Below, piece by piece: positions 33,205-42,292 of a DNA stretch of 63,477 nt. Every line of letters begins with the position of its first letter. Position 1 is the stretch's first letter. The notes beneath the pieces were generated by a model, which was not told the DNA's origin, did not search any database, and was given only the letters and a program-made list of their open reading frames with translations. The position numbers were made by a program, and so were the translations under genes. The stretch lies in the NCBI GenBank assembly GCA_910578475.1, contig CAJTRK010000018.1, forward strand, positions 1 through 63,477, written 5' to 3'. The DNA is from an uncultured Lachnospiraceae bacterium. Lineage in GTDB: Bacteria > Bacillota > Clostridia > Lachnospirales > Lachnospiraceae.

Positions 33205-34269
33205 ATGACGAATATGCAGGAAAAAAAAGATATCAAATCGCTCACCCTGGCTGAGTTACAGGAAGCGTTGAAACAGTTTTCCGAGCCGGCCTACCGGGCA
33301 AAACAGCTCTATGAGTGGATGCACGGTAAGCTGGCGGCGGATTATGAGGAAATGACGAATCTTCCCAAAGCATTCCGGGAGAAATGCAGGGAAGCCTTTG
33401 TTTATACGGCCCTCACAGCCGTAAAGATACAGGAATCGAAAGTGGACGGAACGAAGAAGTTCCTGTTTGCGCTTTCCGACGGTAATCTGGTAGAAAGCGT
33501 ATGGATGCGGTATAAGCACGGAAATTCTGTCTGTATTTCTTCACAGATAGGATGCCGGATGGGATGCCGGTTCTGTGCTTCCACAATCGACGGGTGGGAG
33601 AGGAATCTGCTGCCTTCCGAAATGCTGGACCAGATTTATGCCATTACAAGACTGACCGGAGAACGGGTTTCCAATGTGGTCGTGATGGGAACCGGAGAAC
33701 CGCTCGATAATTATGAAAATCTGCTTCGGTTTCTTTTGCTGCTTACGGATGAGAACGGACTGCATATCAGCCAGCGCAATGTCACCGTTTCTACCTGTGG
33801 TATCGTGCCCGGTATTCTGCGGCTTGCAAAAGAGCGTCTTCAGATTACGCTTGCGTTGTCGCTGCATGCGGCGACGGATGAAAAAAGGCGCAGGCTGATG
33901 CCGATTGCCGAACGGTATTCATTGGATGAATTGATGCGGGCCTGTACATACTATTTTGAAAAGACCGGGCGGCGGATTACATTTGAATACAGCCTGGCGG
34001 ACGGGGTGAACGATACGAAAGAAGATGTTGAAGAACTGACATCCCTGATTAAGCCGCTGAACTGTCATGTCAATCTGATTCCGATTAACCCGGTAAAAGA
34101 GCGGGATTTCAGGCAGTCTGAGAGACGGGCTGTGGAAGGATTTAAAAATAAACTTGAAAAAAATGGAATAAATGTTACTATTAGAAGGGAAATGGGCAGA
34201 GATATAGACGGCGCCTGCGGACAGCTTCGGAGAAGTCATATTGCGAAGCGTGGCGAAAGAAAAGCATGA
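33205..34269 (+). CDS. rlmN: Dual-specificity RNA methyltransferase RlmN
   Basis: Radical SAM enzyme that methylates A2503 of 23S rRNA and A37 of some tRNAs. 354 residues from the ATG at 33205 (GGAG upstream). The cluster motif is GCRMGCRFCAS; GTGEPLDNY, LALSLHAATDEKRR and the C-terminal catalytic Cys in GACGQL are present. Second gene after rsmB in the conserved rsmB-rlmN-phosphatase-kinase-rsgA run. Confidence 0.97.
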   Translation: MTNMQEKKDIKSLTLAELQEALKQFSEPAYRAKQLYEWMHGKLAADYEEMTNLPKAFREKCREAFVYTALTAVKIQESKVDGTKKFLFALSDGNLVESVWMRYKHGNSVCISSQIGCRMGCRFCASTIDGWERNLLPSEMLDQIYAITRLTGERVSNVVVMGTGEPLDNYENLLRFLLLLTDENGLHISQRNVTVSTCGIVPGILRLAKERLQITLALSLHAATDEKRRRLMPIAERYSLDELMRACTYYFEKTGRRITFEYSLADGVNDTKEDVEELTSLIKPLNCHVNLIPINPVKERDFRQSERRAVEGFKNKLEKNGINVTIRREMGRDIDGACGQLRRSHIAKRGERKA

Positions 34270-34287
34270 CCATGGGAGGAAAATAAA

Positions 34288-35025
34288 GTGCTAAGGTCCT
34301 ATGCAGTTACAGATATCGGACGTAGAAGACAAATAAATCAGGATTTTGTTTATCTTTCGGAGACACCTGTCGGTAATCTGCCGAACATTTTTATTGTTGC
34401 AGACGGTATGGGCGGTCATAATGCGGGGGATTTTGCCTCCAGATACGCGGTGGAAACGATTGTAGGAGAAGTAAAGGCTTCTTTTGAGAAGAATCCCACC
34501 ATCATACTCGGCAAGGCAATCGACAAGGCCAACGCCTGTATCCGGCAGAAGGCAGGCGGGGATAAGACACTGATGGGTATGGGAACGACCATCGTCATTG
34601 CGACGTGCATCGGGAAATATCTGGAAGTGGCAAATGTAGGAGACAGCAGACTTTATCTTGTCAATGACAGGATAGAGCAGGTTACGATAGACCATTCTCT
34701 GGTGGAAGAAATGATTCAGAGAGGCGGCATAGACAGAAGGTCGGCGAGAAACCATCCGGATAAAAACATTATTACGAGAGCGCTTGGAGCGAGAAATACG
34801 ATTGAAGCGGACTTTTTTAATCTGGAACTGGAAGCCGGCGATATTGTGCTGCTCTGTTCTGACGGTCTGACCAATATGGTAGAGGATGAAGATATACGAA
34901 GGGTTTTAAAGAGTGGAAGAGATTTGAAGGAAAGAGCGGAAACATTGGTTCAGATGGCCAATGATAACGGCGGCAAGGATAATATTTCAGTGATTATCAT
35001 TGAACCGTCAGCGGACGGGCGGTAA
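34288..35025 (+). CDS. prpC: PP2C-family Ser/Thr phosphatase
   Basis: Opposes the PASTA kinase encoded next. 245 residues from a GTG at 34288, with GGGAGGA 7 nt upstream. Metal-binding motifs are intact: IGRRRQINQDF, VADGMGGHNAGDFAS, VGDSRLYL, LLCSDGLTNMVEDEDI and GGKDNISVI. It is cytoplasmic. Confidence 0.95.
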   Translation: MLRSYAVTDIGRRRQINQDFVYLSETPVGNLPNIFIVADGMGGHNAGDFASRYAVETIVGEVKASFEKNPTIILGKAIDKANACIRQKAGGDKTLMGMGTTIVIATCIGKYLEVANVGDSRLYLVNDRIEQVTIDHSLVEEMIQRGGIDRRSARNHPDKNIITRALGARNTIEADFFNLELEAGDIVLLCSDGLTNMVEDEDIRRVLKSGRDLKERAETLVQMANDNGGKDNISVIIIEPSADGR

Positions 35026-35122
35026 GGTTGAAAAGTATCATTTTTAACCGCAGGTATGCGCAGGCGCTTACAGTGTCCGCACATACAGATTCGCACGTTG
35101 TGAAAGGAGCATGGTTATAAGC

Positions 35123-37303
35123 ATGATTAAAATCGGAATGATAATCGGCGAGCGGTATGAGATTCTGGAAAAAATCGGTACCGGTGGAATGTCGGATGTA
35201 TATAAAGCCAAAGACCATAAACTGAATCGTTTTGTAGCGGTCAAAGTGTTGAAGCAGGAATTCAGCGAAAACGAGAATTTTGTTTCCAAATTCCGCATCG
35301 AGGCACAGGCGGCGGCCGGGTTGATGCACCCGAATATCGTCAATGTCTATGACGTTGGGGAAGAAGGCGGCATTTACTATATTGTAATGGAACTTGTGGA
35401 AGGAATTACGCTGAAAAAATATATCGAAAAAAAAGCGAGACTTTCCGCGAAAGAAGCCATCAGCATCGCGATTCAGGTTTCCATGGGAATTGAATCGGCA
35501 CACAATAACCATATTATTCATCGTGACATTAAGCCTCAGAATATTATTATTTCCAAAGAAGGCAAAGTAAAAGTGACAGATTTTGGCATTGCAAAGGCGG
35601 CGACCAGCAATACCATTACATCAAACGTTATGGGTTCGGTGCATTATACGTCTCCGGAACAGGCCAGAGGCGGATACAGCGATGAAAAAAGCGATATTTA
35701 CTCGCTCGGCGTTACCATGTTTGAGATGCTGACGGGGCGCGTGCCTTTTAACGGGGAAACAACGGTTGCAATCGCAATCAAACATATACAGGAAGAGATG
35801 CCTTCTCCGAGAGAGTTCGTATCGGAGATTCCAATCAGCATAGAGCAGATTGTGTGTAAATGCTGTCAGAAGAGTCCTGACAGAAGATATCAGTCCATGG
35901 GCGAACTGGTGGTTGATTTGAAACAGTCGTTAATGAATCCGGACGAAGATTTTGTCAAAGTAGTGGACCCGGACGAAGAAGCTTCTACCAGAATGATTAC
36001 GGACAGGGATATGGTACAGATTAAAAGACAGTCTGACCGAAGAGATTCCATGGATGAGGCAATGCGTCTGAGAAAGAATGAGGAATACCGTTACGAACGG
36101 TATGAAGATGAAGAAGAGGACGACGAAGAAGATTACGAAGGCGAAGAAGAGGACGATGAGGACATCGACGACGAATACTACGAAGACGACGAGTATGATG
36201 ACGACGATGACGATGATTACGACCCCAAAATGGAGCGTATTACGACTATTCTTGCCGTTGTCGCGGCTCTTTTGGTCGGCGGTATCGTGATTTTTATCAT
36301 AGGGCGGACATTGGGTGTTTTTCCGTTTGAAAGCCCTGAGGAGGAAGTCGAAGCCGGACAGGAAGAGCAGACGGAGCAGGTGGAGATGATAGAAGTGGAG
36401 GGAAAGACGCTGGATGAAGCGAAGCGTGCCCTGATTGAAATCGGTCTGACGCCTGAAATCGAATATGAAATAACGGACGCCCATGAGGAAGGAACCGTTA
36501 TCAGGTCCAGTGTGAAGGCGGGAACGATGACGGATAAGAATACCAATGTGATTCTGACGGTAGCAGAGGCGAACGAGCTCATCAAAGTAGCCGATGTGCA
36601 CAGCAAGTCACAGGCGGAGGCAACTTCCATTCTGGAAAAGCAGGGGTTTGTCGTAAATGTGACGGAGAGCTATGATGCCAATGTGAGAAGCGGCAATGTC
36701 ATTTCCCAGTCGCCGGAAGCCGGCAAAGAGGCCCCGGCAGGTTCATCCATTACGATTTGGGTAAGCCAGGGGGCAGAAAGCACGAAAGTCAGAGTGCCGA
36801 ACGCAGTAGGCATGACGGAAATGGACGGCATGGCGATACTGACGGAAAGCGGACTTTCCGTCGGCACGATAACACAGGTCAATAATGAAGACGCGGCCCT
36901 GACAGATAAAATATGCTATCAGAGTTATTCCGAAGGTTCCTGGGTGGACAGCGGAACGACCATTGACTTAAAAGTCAGCATCGGGCCGACGATAAAAACT
37001 TATAAATTTGTCGATAATATTACTGCGCCTACGGAAGACGGCGAATATCATGACGGACTGCCTGTCACGGTAATCGTTACGACGGCGGACGGCACGCAGC
37101 TGCTAAACACGCAGACGACTTCATTCCCGTTAGCGGCCAATTATACGGGCATCCAGTCGGAGACTGGAACCATCCAGTTCATCTTTACGGTCACCACGAA
37201 TCCGATGACAACGACGGACCCCAATACGGGAGACACGGTAATTGTGGACGGAACTTCAACGGAAAAAACGGTTACAAGGAATGTGACCTTTGTCGCAGAG
37301 TGA
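35123..37303 (+). CDS. prkC: PASTA-domain Ser/Thr protein kinase (PrkC/StkP type)
   Basis: About 726 residues. Kinase domain 1-275: GTGGMSDVYKA, VAVK, HRDIKPQNI, DFGIAKA, SPEQARGG. One membrane segment (TILAVVAALLVGGIVIFIIG) and an extracellular part with three PASTA repeats, then a Thr-rich tail. Just before the membrane, residues about 325-372 form a nearly unbroken Asp/Glu/Tyr stretch, unusual for this family. It senses muropeptides and controls cell wall and dormancy exit in relatives. Start: ATGs at 35111 and 35123 are both in frame; AAAGGAG (35103-35109) is too close to the first, so 35123 is preferred. Confidence 0.95.
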   Translation: MIKIGMIIGERYEILEKIGTGGMSDVYKAKDHKLNRFVAVKVLKQEFSENENFVSKFRIEAQAAAGLMHPNIVNVYDVGEEGGIYYIVMELVEGITLKKYIEKKARLSAKEAISIAIQVSMGIESAHNNHIIHRDIKPQNIIISKEGKVKVTDFGIAKAATSNTITSNVMGSVHYTSPEQARGGYSDEKSDIYSLGVTMFEMLTGRVPFNGETTVAIAIKHIQEEMPSPREFVSEIPISIEQIVCKCCQKSPDRRYQSMGELVVDLKQSLMNPDEDFVKVVDPDEEASTRMITDRDMVQIKRQSDRRDSMDEAMRLRKNEEYRYERYEDEEEDDEEDYEGEEEDDEDIDDEYYEDDEYDDDDDDDYDPKMERITTILAVVAALLVGGIVIFIIGRTLGVFPFESPEEEVEAGQEEQTEQVEMIEVEGKTLDEAKRALIEIGLTPEIEYEITDAHEEGTVIRSSVKAGTMTDKNTNVILTVAEANELIKVADVHSKSQAEATSILEKQGFVVNVTESYDANVRSGNVISQSPEAGKEAPAGSSITIWVSQGAESTKVRVPNAVGMTEMDGMAILTESGLSVGTITQVNNEDAALTDKICYQSYSEGSWVDSGTTIDLKVSIGPTIKTYKFVDNITAPTEDGEYHDGLPVTVIVTTADGTQLLNTQTTSFPLAANYTGIQSETGTIQFIFTVTTNPMTTTDPNTGDTVIVDGTSTEKTVTRNVTFVAE

Positions 37304-37309
37304 GGATGA

Positions 37310-38188
37310 ATGACAGGGAAGATTATTAAGGGAATTGCAGGATTTTACTATGTGCATACAGAAGAAAAGGGCATCTATGAGTGCAAGGCAAGGGGCATTT
37401 TCCGCAATCAGCAGATAAAGCCGCTCGTTGGCGATAATGTTCTTATCACCATACTGGATGAGCAGGAAAAAGAAGGAAATATCACGGAAATCCTGCCCCG
37501 GCGGAATGAATTGCTCCGCCCCGCGGTAGCGAATATCGACCAGGCGCTTGTGTTCTTTGCCATTGTTAAGCCGGAACCGGATTTCAGGCTGTTGGACCGG
37601 TTTCTGATACGGATGGAACAACAGAAACTGACGAGTATTATCTGCTTCAACAAACAGGATATTGCGTCAAAAGAAGACAAGGAAGCCCTTTGTAAAGCAT
37701 ACGAAACATGCGGATACCAGGTAGTGTTTGTCAGCGCGCAGAGGAAAGAAGGCCTGGAGGAACTGAGGCGTCTGCTGACTGGCCGAACGACGGCGCTTGC
37801 AGGGCCGAGCGGCGTGGGTAAATCGACGATGATTAACGCGTTGGCGCCGGAAGCCGGTATGGAAACCGGAAGCATCAGCCGGAAAATAGAAAGAGGACGG
37901 CATACGACCAGACATTCCGAAATTATCGCATTGGGAGAAAATACCTATCTGATGGATACACCCGGATTCACATCCCTGCGTATCTCGGAAATTGAAAAGG
38001 AAGAACTGAGCGGCTATTACCCGGAATTTGAACGGCATGAGCCTTATTGCAGATTTGGCGGATGTGCTCATATCAACGAACCCGGCTGCGGCGTGAAGGC
38101 CGCTGTGGAACAAGGGCAAATCAGCCAGGTGCGCTATGAAAACTATAAGGCGCTTTATCAGGAATTAAAGGATATCCGAAGATATTAG
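37310..38188 (+). CDS. rsgA: Ribosome small-subunit maturation GTPase RsgA
   Basis: 292 residues, circularly permuted GTPase: G4 CFNKQD precedes G1 GPSGVGKST, and DTPGFTSL is G3. An N-terminal OB fold (about 1-70) and a C-terminal zinc site (CRFGGCAHINEPGC) complete the family layout. It helps late 30S assembly. It starts 6 nt after the kinase gene, so coupling is likely. Confidence 0.96.
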   Translation: MTGKIIKGIAGFYYVHTEEKGIYECKARGIFRNQQIKPLVGDNVLITILDEQEKEGNITEILPRRNELLRPAVANIDQALVFFAIVKPEPDFRLLDRFLIRMEQQKLTSIICFNKQDIASKEDKEALCKAYETCGYQVVFVSAQRKEGLEELRRLLTGRTTALAGPSGVGKSTMINALAPEAGMETGSISRKIERGRHTTRHSEIIALGENTYLMDTPGFTSLRISEIEKEELSGYYPEFERHEPYCRFGGCAHINEPGCGVKAAVEQGQISQVRYENYKALYQELKDIRRY

Positions 38189-38304
38189 AAGACAGAGTTT
38201 CAAAACCGGTTTATTTAAGTGATATGGCTTGCGTACCACAATTTGATACAATGCACCCAAGCATGACTTTGGGTACAAATTTTAACGATAGGAATTTTAC
38301 AAAA

Positions 38305-38347
38305 GAAATCCCGTTGGTTCTGAACATTTGAGAATCAACGGGATTTC
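38305..38347 (+). terminator. Hairpin after rsgA
   Basis: GAAATCCCGTTG (38305-38316) pairs with CAACGGGATTTC (38336-38347), 12 bp, loop containing GTTCTGAAC. Only a weak T run follows. The 240-nt gap to the marR gene holds otherwise only the marR promoter. Confidence 0.6.
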
Positions 38348-38371
38348 ACATTGTTTTCAGAAGATTTACGA

Positions 38372-38414
38372 TTGACAAAATCTCTTTTTGTTATAAAATA
38401 GTTCTAAAAAGAAC
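38372..38414 (+). promoter_or_regulatory. Promoter and operator of the marR-tauE unit
   Basis: TTGACA (38372-38377), spacer 16, TAAAAT (38394-38399), followed by the palindrome GTTCT-AAAA-AGAAC (38401-38414) at the start of transcription. Auto-repression by the MarR protein is likely, as is usual for this family. Confidence 0.65.
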
Positions 38415-38429
38415 AAAAAGGAGAATGCA

Positions 38430-38876
38430 ATGATTCCACTAAATCCATGGGAACATCAAAATGCAATCAAGACACTTTATTCAAAATGTGTGGAAGGGGT
38501 CTGTGTAAAACATAACATTACCCGAATGGAATTGGACATCCTTCTCTTTTTAGCCAATAATCCATGTTTTGATACGGCAGCAGATATTATTGAGGTCAGA
38601 TATCTGTCAAAATCTCAGGTATCGTCTTCCATAAAACTTCTGGAACAGTGCGGTTATATAAGAAAAGAGCATTTGAAATGCAACCGTAAGACAGCACATT
38701 TGAGGATATGCAAAGGGGCTATGGACATCATCCACGATGGGCAGGCCGCGCAGGAGGAATTCATTTCTATTATGCTGGATAGTTTTTCACGGGAGGAAAT
38801 TGACAGCATGAAAAAACAAAATGACCGTATCCTGCGCAATATCAATACTTATCTGAAAGGGAAGGAGGCAGAATAA
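38430..38876 (+). CDS. MarR-family transcriptional regulator
   Basis: 148 residues with a winged helix at about 30-100 (MELDILLFLANNP, YLSKSQVSSSIKLLEQCGYI recognition helix, then wing CNRKTAHLRI). Dimerisation helices at both ends. AAAGGAG precedes the ATG. The stop overlaps the next start by one base, so it is cotranscribed with the TauE-like transporter, and its palindromic operator lies upstream. The ligand is unknown; it may be the substrate of the transporter. Confidence 0.9.
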   Translation: MIPLNPWEHQNAIKTLYSKCVEGVCVKHNITRMELDILLFLANNPCFDTAADIIEVRYLSKSQVSSSIKLLEQCGYIRKEHLKCNRKTAHLRICKGAMDIIHDGQAAQEEFISIMLDSFSREEIDSMKKQNDRILRNINTYLKGKEAE

Positions 38877-39643
38877 TGTTAAAATTTTTCATTTGTTTTA
38901 TTGCAGGAATTGGAGCCGGGCTTGGAACGGGGTTTGCGGGGATGAGCGCCGCCGCTGTAATCAGTCCTATGCTGATTACTTTTCTGGGGCTTCCGGCATA
39001 TGAGGCAGTCGGCATTGCACTGGCGAGTGATGTTCTTGCAAGTGCCATAAGCGCATACACTTATGGGAAAAATAAAAATCTTGATATTCGCAATGGTCTT
39101 GTAATGATGGTGACCGTTCTGATTTTCACATTGGTGGGGAGCTTTGCCGCAAGCCGCGTTCCGAATGCCACTATGGGCAGTTTCTCCGTATTCATGACGC
39201 TGATCCTCGGAATCAAATTCATCGTAAAGCCTGTTATGACGACAAAAGAATCCATGCAGGCGGTCAGCGGAAAAAAGCGTATCATACAGTCAGTTGCCAG
39301 CGGAATAGTTGTCGGGTTTATCTGCGGTTTTGTAGGTGCGGGCGGCGGAATGATGATGCTTCTGCTCTTGACCAGTCTGTTAGGGTATGAATTGAAGACC
39401 GCTGTTGGGACAAGTGTGTTTATCATGGCTTTTACGGCCTTTACAGGCGCTGTCAGTCATTTTGCCATAGGCGGTATGCCGGATGTATGGTGCCTGCTGT
39501 TCTGTGTGGCATCCACACTGCTCTGGGCGAGGATTGCCGCCAAATTCGCAAATAAAGCCAGCGCAGCGACATTAAACCGTGCAACTGGCGTTGTGCTGGC
39601 TGTTCTGGGAGCGGTCATCCTGACAGTGAATTACTTGAAATAA
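38876..39643 (+). CDS. TauE/SafE-family sulfite/organosulfur anion exporter-like permease
   Basis: 255 residues, seven to eight membrane segments. The duplicated family motif is visible as GAGLGTGFAGMSAAAVISP in the first half and GFICGFVGAGGGMMMLLLL in the second. Members move sulfite, sulfoacetate or similar anions across the cytoplasmic membrane. Translationally coupled to the MarR gene, so expression is probably induced by a ligand. A hairpin follows at 39647-39689. Confidence 0.85.
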   Translation: MLKFFICFIAGIGAGLGTGFAGMSAAAVISPMLITFLGLPAYEAVGIALASDVLASAISAYTYGKNKNLDIRNGLVMMVTVLIFTLVGSFAASRVPNATMGSFSVFMTLILGIKFIVKPVMTTKESMQAVSGKKRIIQSVASGIVVGFICGFVGAGGGMMMLLLLTSLLGYELKTAVGTSVFIMAFTAFTGAVSHFAIGGMPDVWCLLFCVASTLLWARIAAKFANKASAATLNRATGVVLAVLGAVILTVNYLK

Positions 39644-39646
39644 TGA

Positions 39647-39689
39647 AATCAGAAGCCTGCCGTTTAAACTATTCGGCAGGTTTCTGATT
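39647..39689. terminator. Hairpin after the tauE-like gene
   Basis: AATCAGAA-g-CCTGCCG pairs with CGGCAGG-t-TTCTGATT, 15 bp with one mismatch. There is no long T run, so termination may be Rho-dependent or partial. Confidence 0.55.
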
Positions 39690-39872
39690 ACAGCCGGTTC
39701 AACTGGACAATGCTCAATGCGGAAAAAAATCCGCTAAGTTTCTTTTACAGGCTGAAAGTCGGGAAATCAATAAGCAAAAATGTCGAATCAGAAAAATGCG
39801 GAGATAGTTTACAATCATCAGAAGCGTAATGGAAATTTGACACCATTGGCAAAAAGAACAAACGATTTTGCT

Positions 39873-39933
39873 GAGGTCGGCAAAATCGCATGGTAATCTC
39901 GCGATTTACTTTTGCTCCTTACTATGCTATACT
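39873..39933 (+). promoter_or_regulatory. ychF upstream region
   Basis: The gap of about 340 nt before ychF has no gene. GATTTTGC (39874-39881) pairs with GCAAAATC (39890-39897). TTTACT (39905-39910), spacer 17 and TATACT (39928-39933) form a good promoter. AATCTCGCGATT next to it is the complement of a motif in the repeat at 63331. Confidence 0.55.
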
Positions 39934-39986
39934 ATCATAGCTGTTAAGGCTTTTTATTTTGAGTAAAAACGGAGGAATAAGATATC

Positions 39987-41084
39987 ATGAAACTAGGAAT
40001 CGTAGGTCTGCCAAACGTAGGAAAAAGTACGTTATTTAATTCGTTGACAAAGGCGGGGGCGGAATCGGCCAATTATCCGTTTTGTACCATTGACCCGAAT
40101 GTTGGTATCGTGGCGGTTCCCGATGAACGGCTGAAACTGCTTGGAGACATGTATCAGTCCAAAAAGGTTACGCCGGCAACAATTGAATTTGTAGATATTG
40201 CGGGTCTTGTAAAAGGCGCGTCGAAAGGAGAAGGTCTTGGCAACCAGTTCCTGAGTAATATCCGCGAAGTGGATGCGGTCGTTCATGTGGTACGGTGTTT
40301 TGAGGACTCCAATATTGTGCATGTGGACGGCTCCATTGACCCGATGCGCGATATCGAGACGATAAATCTGGAATTGATTTTTTCCGATATGGAAATACTG
40401 GACAGAAGAATCGCCAAAGTCGGAAAAGGCGCGAGAATGGACAAGTCGCTCGGAAAAGAGTTTGCGCTTTTGGAAAAGATAAAGGCTCATCTGGAAGAAG
40501 GAAAACTGGCAAGAAGCTTTGAAACGGAAGACGAAGACGAACAGACGCTGCTTGCTTCCTATAATCTGCTGACCGGTAAGCCGGTTATTTTCGCGGCGAA
40601 TGTTGCGGAAGAGGATTTGGCGGACGATGGCTCCGGCAATGAAAAGGTTGCCGAAGTAAGAGCTTTTGCGGCGGAAAACGACAGTGAGGTTTTTGTCATC
40701 TGTGCGCAGATAGAACAGGAGATTGCGGAACTTGACGAAGAAGAGACGGCCATGTTTCTGGAAGATTTGGGGTTGAACGAATCCGGCCTGCAAAAATTGA
40801 TTAAAGCGAGCTATCATATTCTGGGTCTGATGAGTTTCCTCACAGCCGGAGAAGACGAGACAAGGGCATGGACGATTAAAATCGGTACGAAGGCGCCGCA
40901 GGCGGCCGGGAAAATACATACCGATTTTGAGAGAGGTTTTATTAAGGCGGAAGTCGTAAATTATAAAGACCTTTTAGAGCAGGGTTCACTTGCGGCGGCC
41001 AGAGAAAAAGGGCTTGTCGGTATGGAAGGCAAAGAATATGTTGTGAAAGACGGAGATGTAATTTTGTTCCGGTTTAACGTCTAA
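39987..41084 (+). CDS. ychF: Redox-regulated/ribosome-associated ATPase YchF (OLA1 family)
   Basis: 365 residues. P-loop GLPNVGKSTLFN, switch segment TIEFVDIAGLVKGASKGEGLGN and the family NVAEEDL replacing NKxD, which gives ATP rather than GTP preference. C-terminal TGS domain (RAWTIKIGTKAPQAAGKIHTDFERGFIKAEV). ACGGAGG precedes the ATG. It binds ribosomes and is linked to stress responses in other bacteria. Confidence 0.97.
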   Translation: MKLGIVGLPNVGKSTLFNSLTKAGAESANYPFCTIDPNVGIVAVPDERLKLLGDMYQSKKVTPATIEFVDIAGLVKGASKGEGLGNQFLSNIREVDAVVHVVRCFEDSNIVHVDGSIDPMRDIETINLELIFSDMEILDRRIAKVGKGARMDKSLGKEFALLEKIKAHLEEGKLARSFETEDEDEQTLLASYNLLTGKPVIFAANVAEEDLADDGSGNEKVAEVRAFAAENDSEVFVICAQIEQEIAELDEEETAMFLEDLGLNESGLQKLIKASYHILGLMSFLTAGEDETRAWTIKIGTKAPQAAGKIHTDFERGFIKAEVVNYKDLLEQGSLAAAREKGLVGMEGKEYVVKDGDVILFRFNV

Positions 41085-41104
41085 GGTGAGAAGAAAGCGG
41101 GAGT

Positions 41105-41263
41105 AGTGTGAAGAGAAGTTCTAAGGCTCACAGCAAAGGCTGTTTCGCCAAGAACTTCTACGATTTGCCTTTGACAAATCTTCTTCACACTGAAGAATGC
41201 CCAGAAAACGGGCATTCTTCATATCGATTTGAGATTCCGCGGGGCGGAATCATGGAGGTTAGC
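41105..41263 (+). repeat. Three-hairpin leader cassette, family C, copy 2 (before lgt), with nested family B hairpin
   Basis: AGTGTGAAGA (41105-41114) pairs with TCTTCACACT (41182-41191). Inside this arm a family B hairpin is nested: GAAGTTCT (41115-41122) with AGAACTTC (41151-41158), then ACGATTTGC. Hairpin 2: GAAGAATGCCC (41192-41202) with GGGCATTCTTC (41210-41220). Hairpin 3: GATTCCGC-gg-GGCGGAATC (about 41232-41251). It ends in ATGGAGGTTAGC, the ribosome site of lgt. The layout, the shared GATTTGCCTTTG strip and the exact ribosome site match the rsmB leader. Confidence 0.8.
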
Positions 41264-42163
41264 ATGAAAGATATTATGAACAGCGCGGATATCGCGTTCC
41301 CGAATATCGGGCTGTATCTGGAAAATGTGCCGAAATCATTCAGTGTTTTCGGATTCCAGATTGCGCTGTATGGCGTAATGATTGGACTTGGCGTGCTGAG
41401 CGGCGTGCTTATGGCGGCCCATGTGGCCAAACTGGAAAAGAAAGATTCGGACATTGTATGGGACTTCATCCTGTATGCCCTGATTTTTTCGATTATCGGC
41501 GCGAGGATATACTATGTCATTTTCGAGTGGGATATGTATAAGGATAATCTGTTGGAAATCCTGAACCTGCGGCACGGCGGTCTGGCGATTTACGGAGCCG
41601 TCATTGCGGCGTTTATCACACTGTATGTATACTGCAGGATAAAGAAGGTGCACTTTCTGCAGCTTGGCGATATCTGTATGCCGGGACTGGTGCTCGGACA
41701 GGTGATTGGCAGGTGGGGGAACTTTCTGAACCGGGAAGTTTTCGGGGAATATACGGACAGCCTGTTTGCCATGCGGCTTCCAATCGAAGCGGTCAGAAGC
41801 AGAGACATTTCGGCCAATGTAGCGGCGCATATTCCGGAGGGCGCGAACTATATTCAGGTGCATCCTACTTTTTTATATGAAGGGATGTGGAATCTGTTGT
41901 TGATGGCGCTCATGCTTCTGTACCGGAAACACAGGAAATTTGACGGCGAAATCTGCCTTCTTTATCTCGGCGGTTACGGACTCGGCAGATTCTGGATAGA
42001 AGGCATCCGCACGGACCAGCTTTATTTCGCAGGAACGACGATTCCTGTTTCCCAACTGCTGGCGCTGATTTTTGTTGTCGTTTCGCTGACGGCGGATATC
42101 ATCATTCGGCTGCGGATGAAAAAGAACGCTGAAAAGACAGAAAAAGAGGCAGAACTCAATTAA
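41264..42163 (+). CDS. lgt: Prolipoprotein diacylglyceryl transferase
   Basis: Adds diacylglycerol to lipoprotein cysteines at the membrane. 299 residues, seven membrane segments. Signature LVLGQVIGRWGNFLNREVFGE, the HGGLAIYG segment and HPTFLYEGMWNLL are present. The open frame continues upstream through the hairpin cassette, but the ATG at 41264 has GGAGG 6 nt before it and a normal family N-terminus. A terminator follows at 42191-42222. Confidence 0.96.
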   Translation: MKDIMNSADIAFPNIGLYLENVPKSFSVFGFQIALYGVMIGLGVLSGVLMAAHVAKLEKKDSDIVWDFILYALIFSIIGARIYYVIFEWDMYKDNLLEILNLRHGGLAIYGAVIAAFITLYVYCRIKKVHFLQLGDICMPGLVLGQVIGRWGNFLNREVFGEYTDSLFAMRLPIEAVRSRDISANVAAHIPEGANYIQVHPTFLYEGMWNLLLMALMLLYRKHRKFDGEICLLYLGGYGLGRFWIEGIRTDQLYFAGTTIPVSQLLALIFVVVSLTADIIIRLRMKKNAEKTEKEAELN

Positions 42164-42190
42164 ATAAATGATAATGAAAAGCATAATGAC

Positions 42191-42222
42191 AGAGGTCGTC
42201 TGAGAAGGCGGCCTCTTTTTTT
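42191..42222 (+). terminator. Terminator after lgt
   Basis: AGAGG-t-CG ... CG-g-CCTCT stem followed by T7, 35 nt before the mraZ promoter. Confidence 0.85.
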
Positions 42223-42256
42223 GCGGGTATTTTTTTGAAAAACCTCTTGTTTTTAC

Positions 42257-42285
42257 TTGCATAATGGTCTATTTTAAGATAAAAT
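42257..42285 (+). promoter_or_regulatory. mraZ promoter (division cluster)
   Basis: TTGCAT (42257-42262), spacer 17, TAAAAT (42280-42285), immediately upstream of the MraZ boxes. Confidence 0.75.
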
Positions 42286-42292
42286 AGGAATC

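Noticed and set aside
37010..37300. Fourth PASTA domain at the end of the kinase
   Set aside because: After the third PASTA repeat the sequence is Thr/Asp/Gly-rich and lacks the PASTA pattern; it is better seen as a tail or a different small beta domain.
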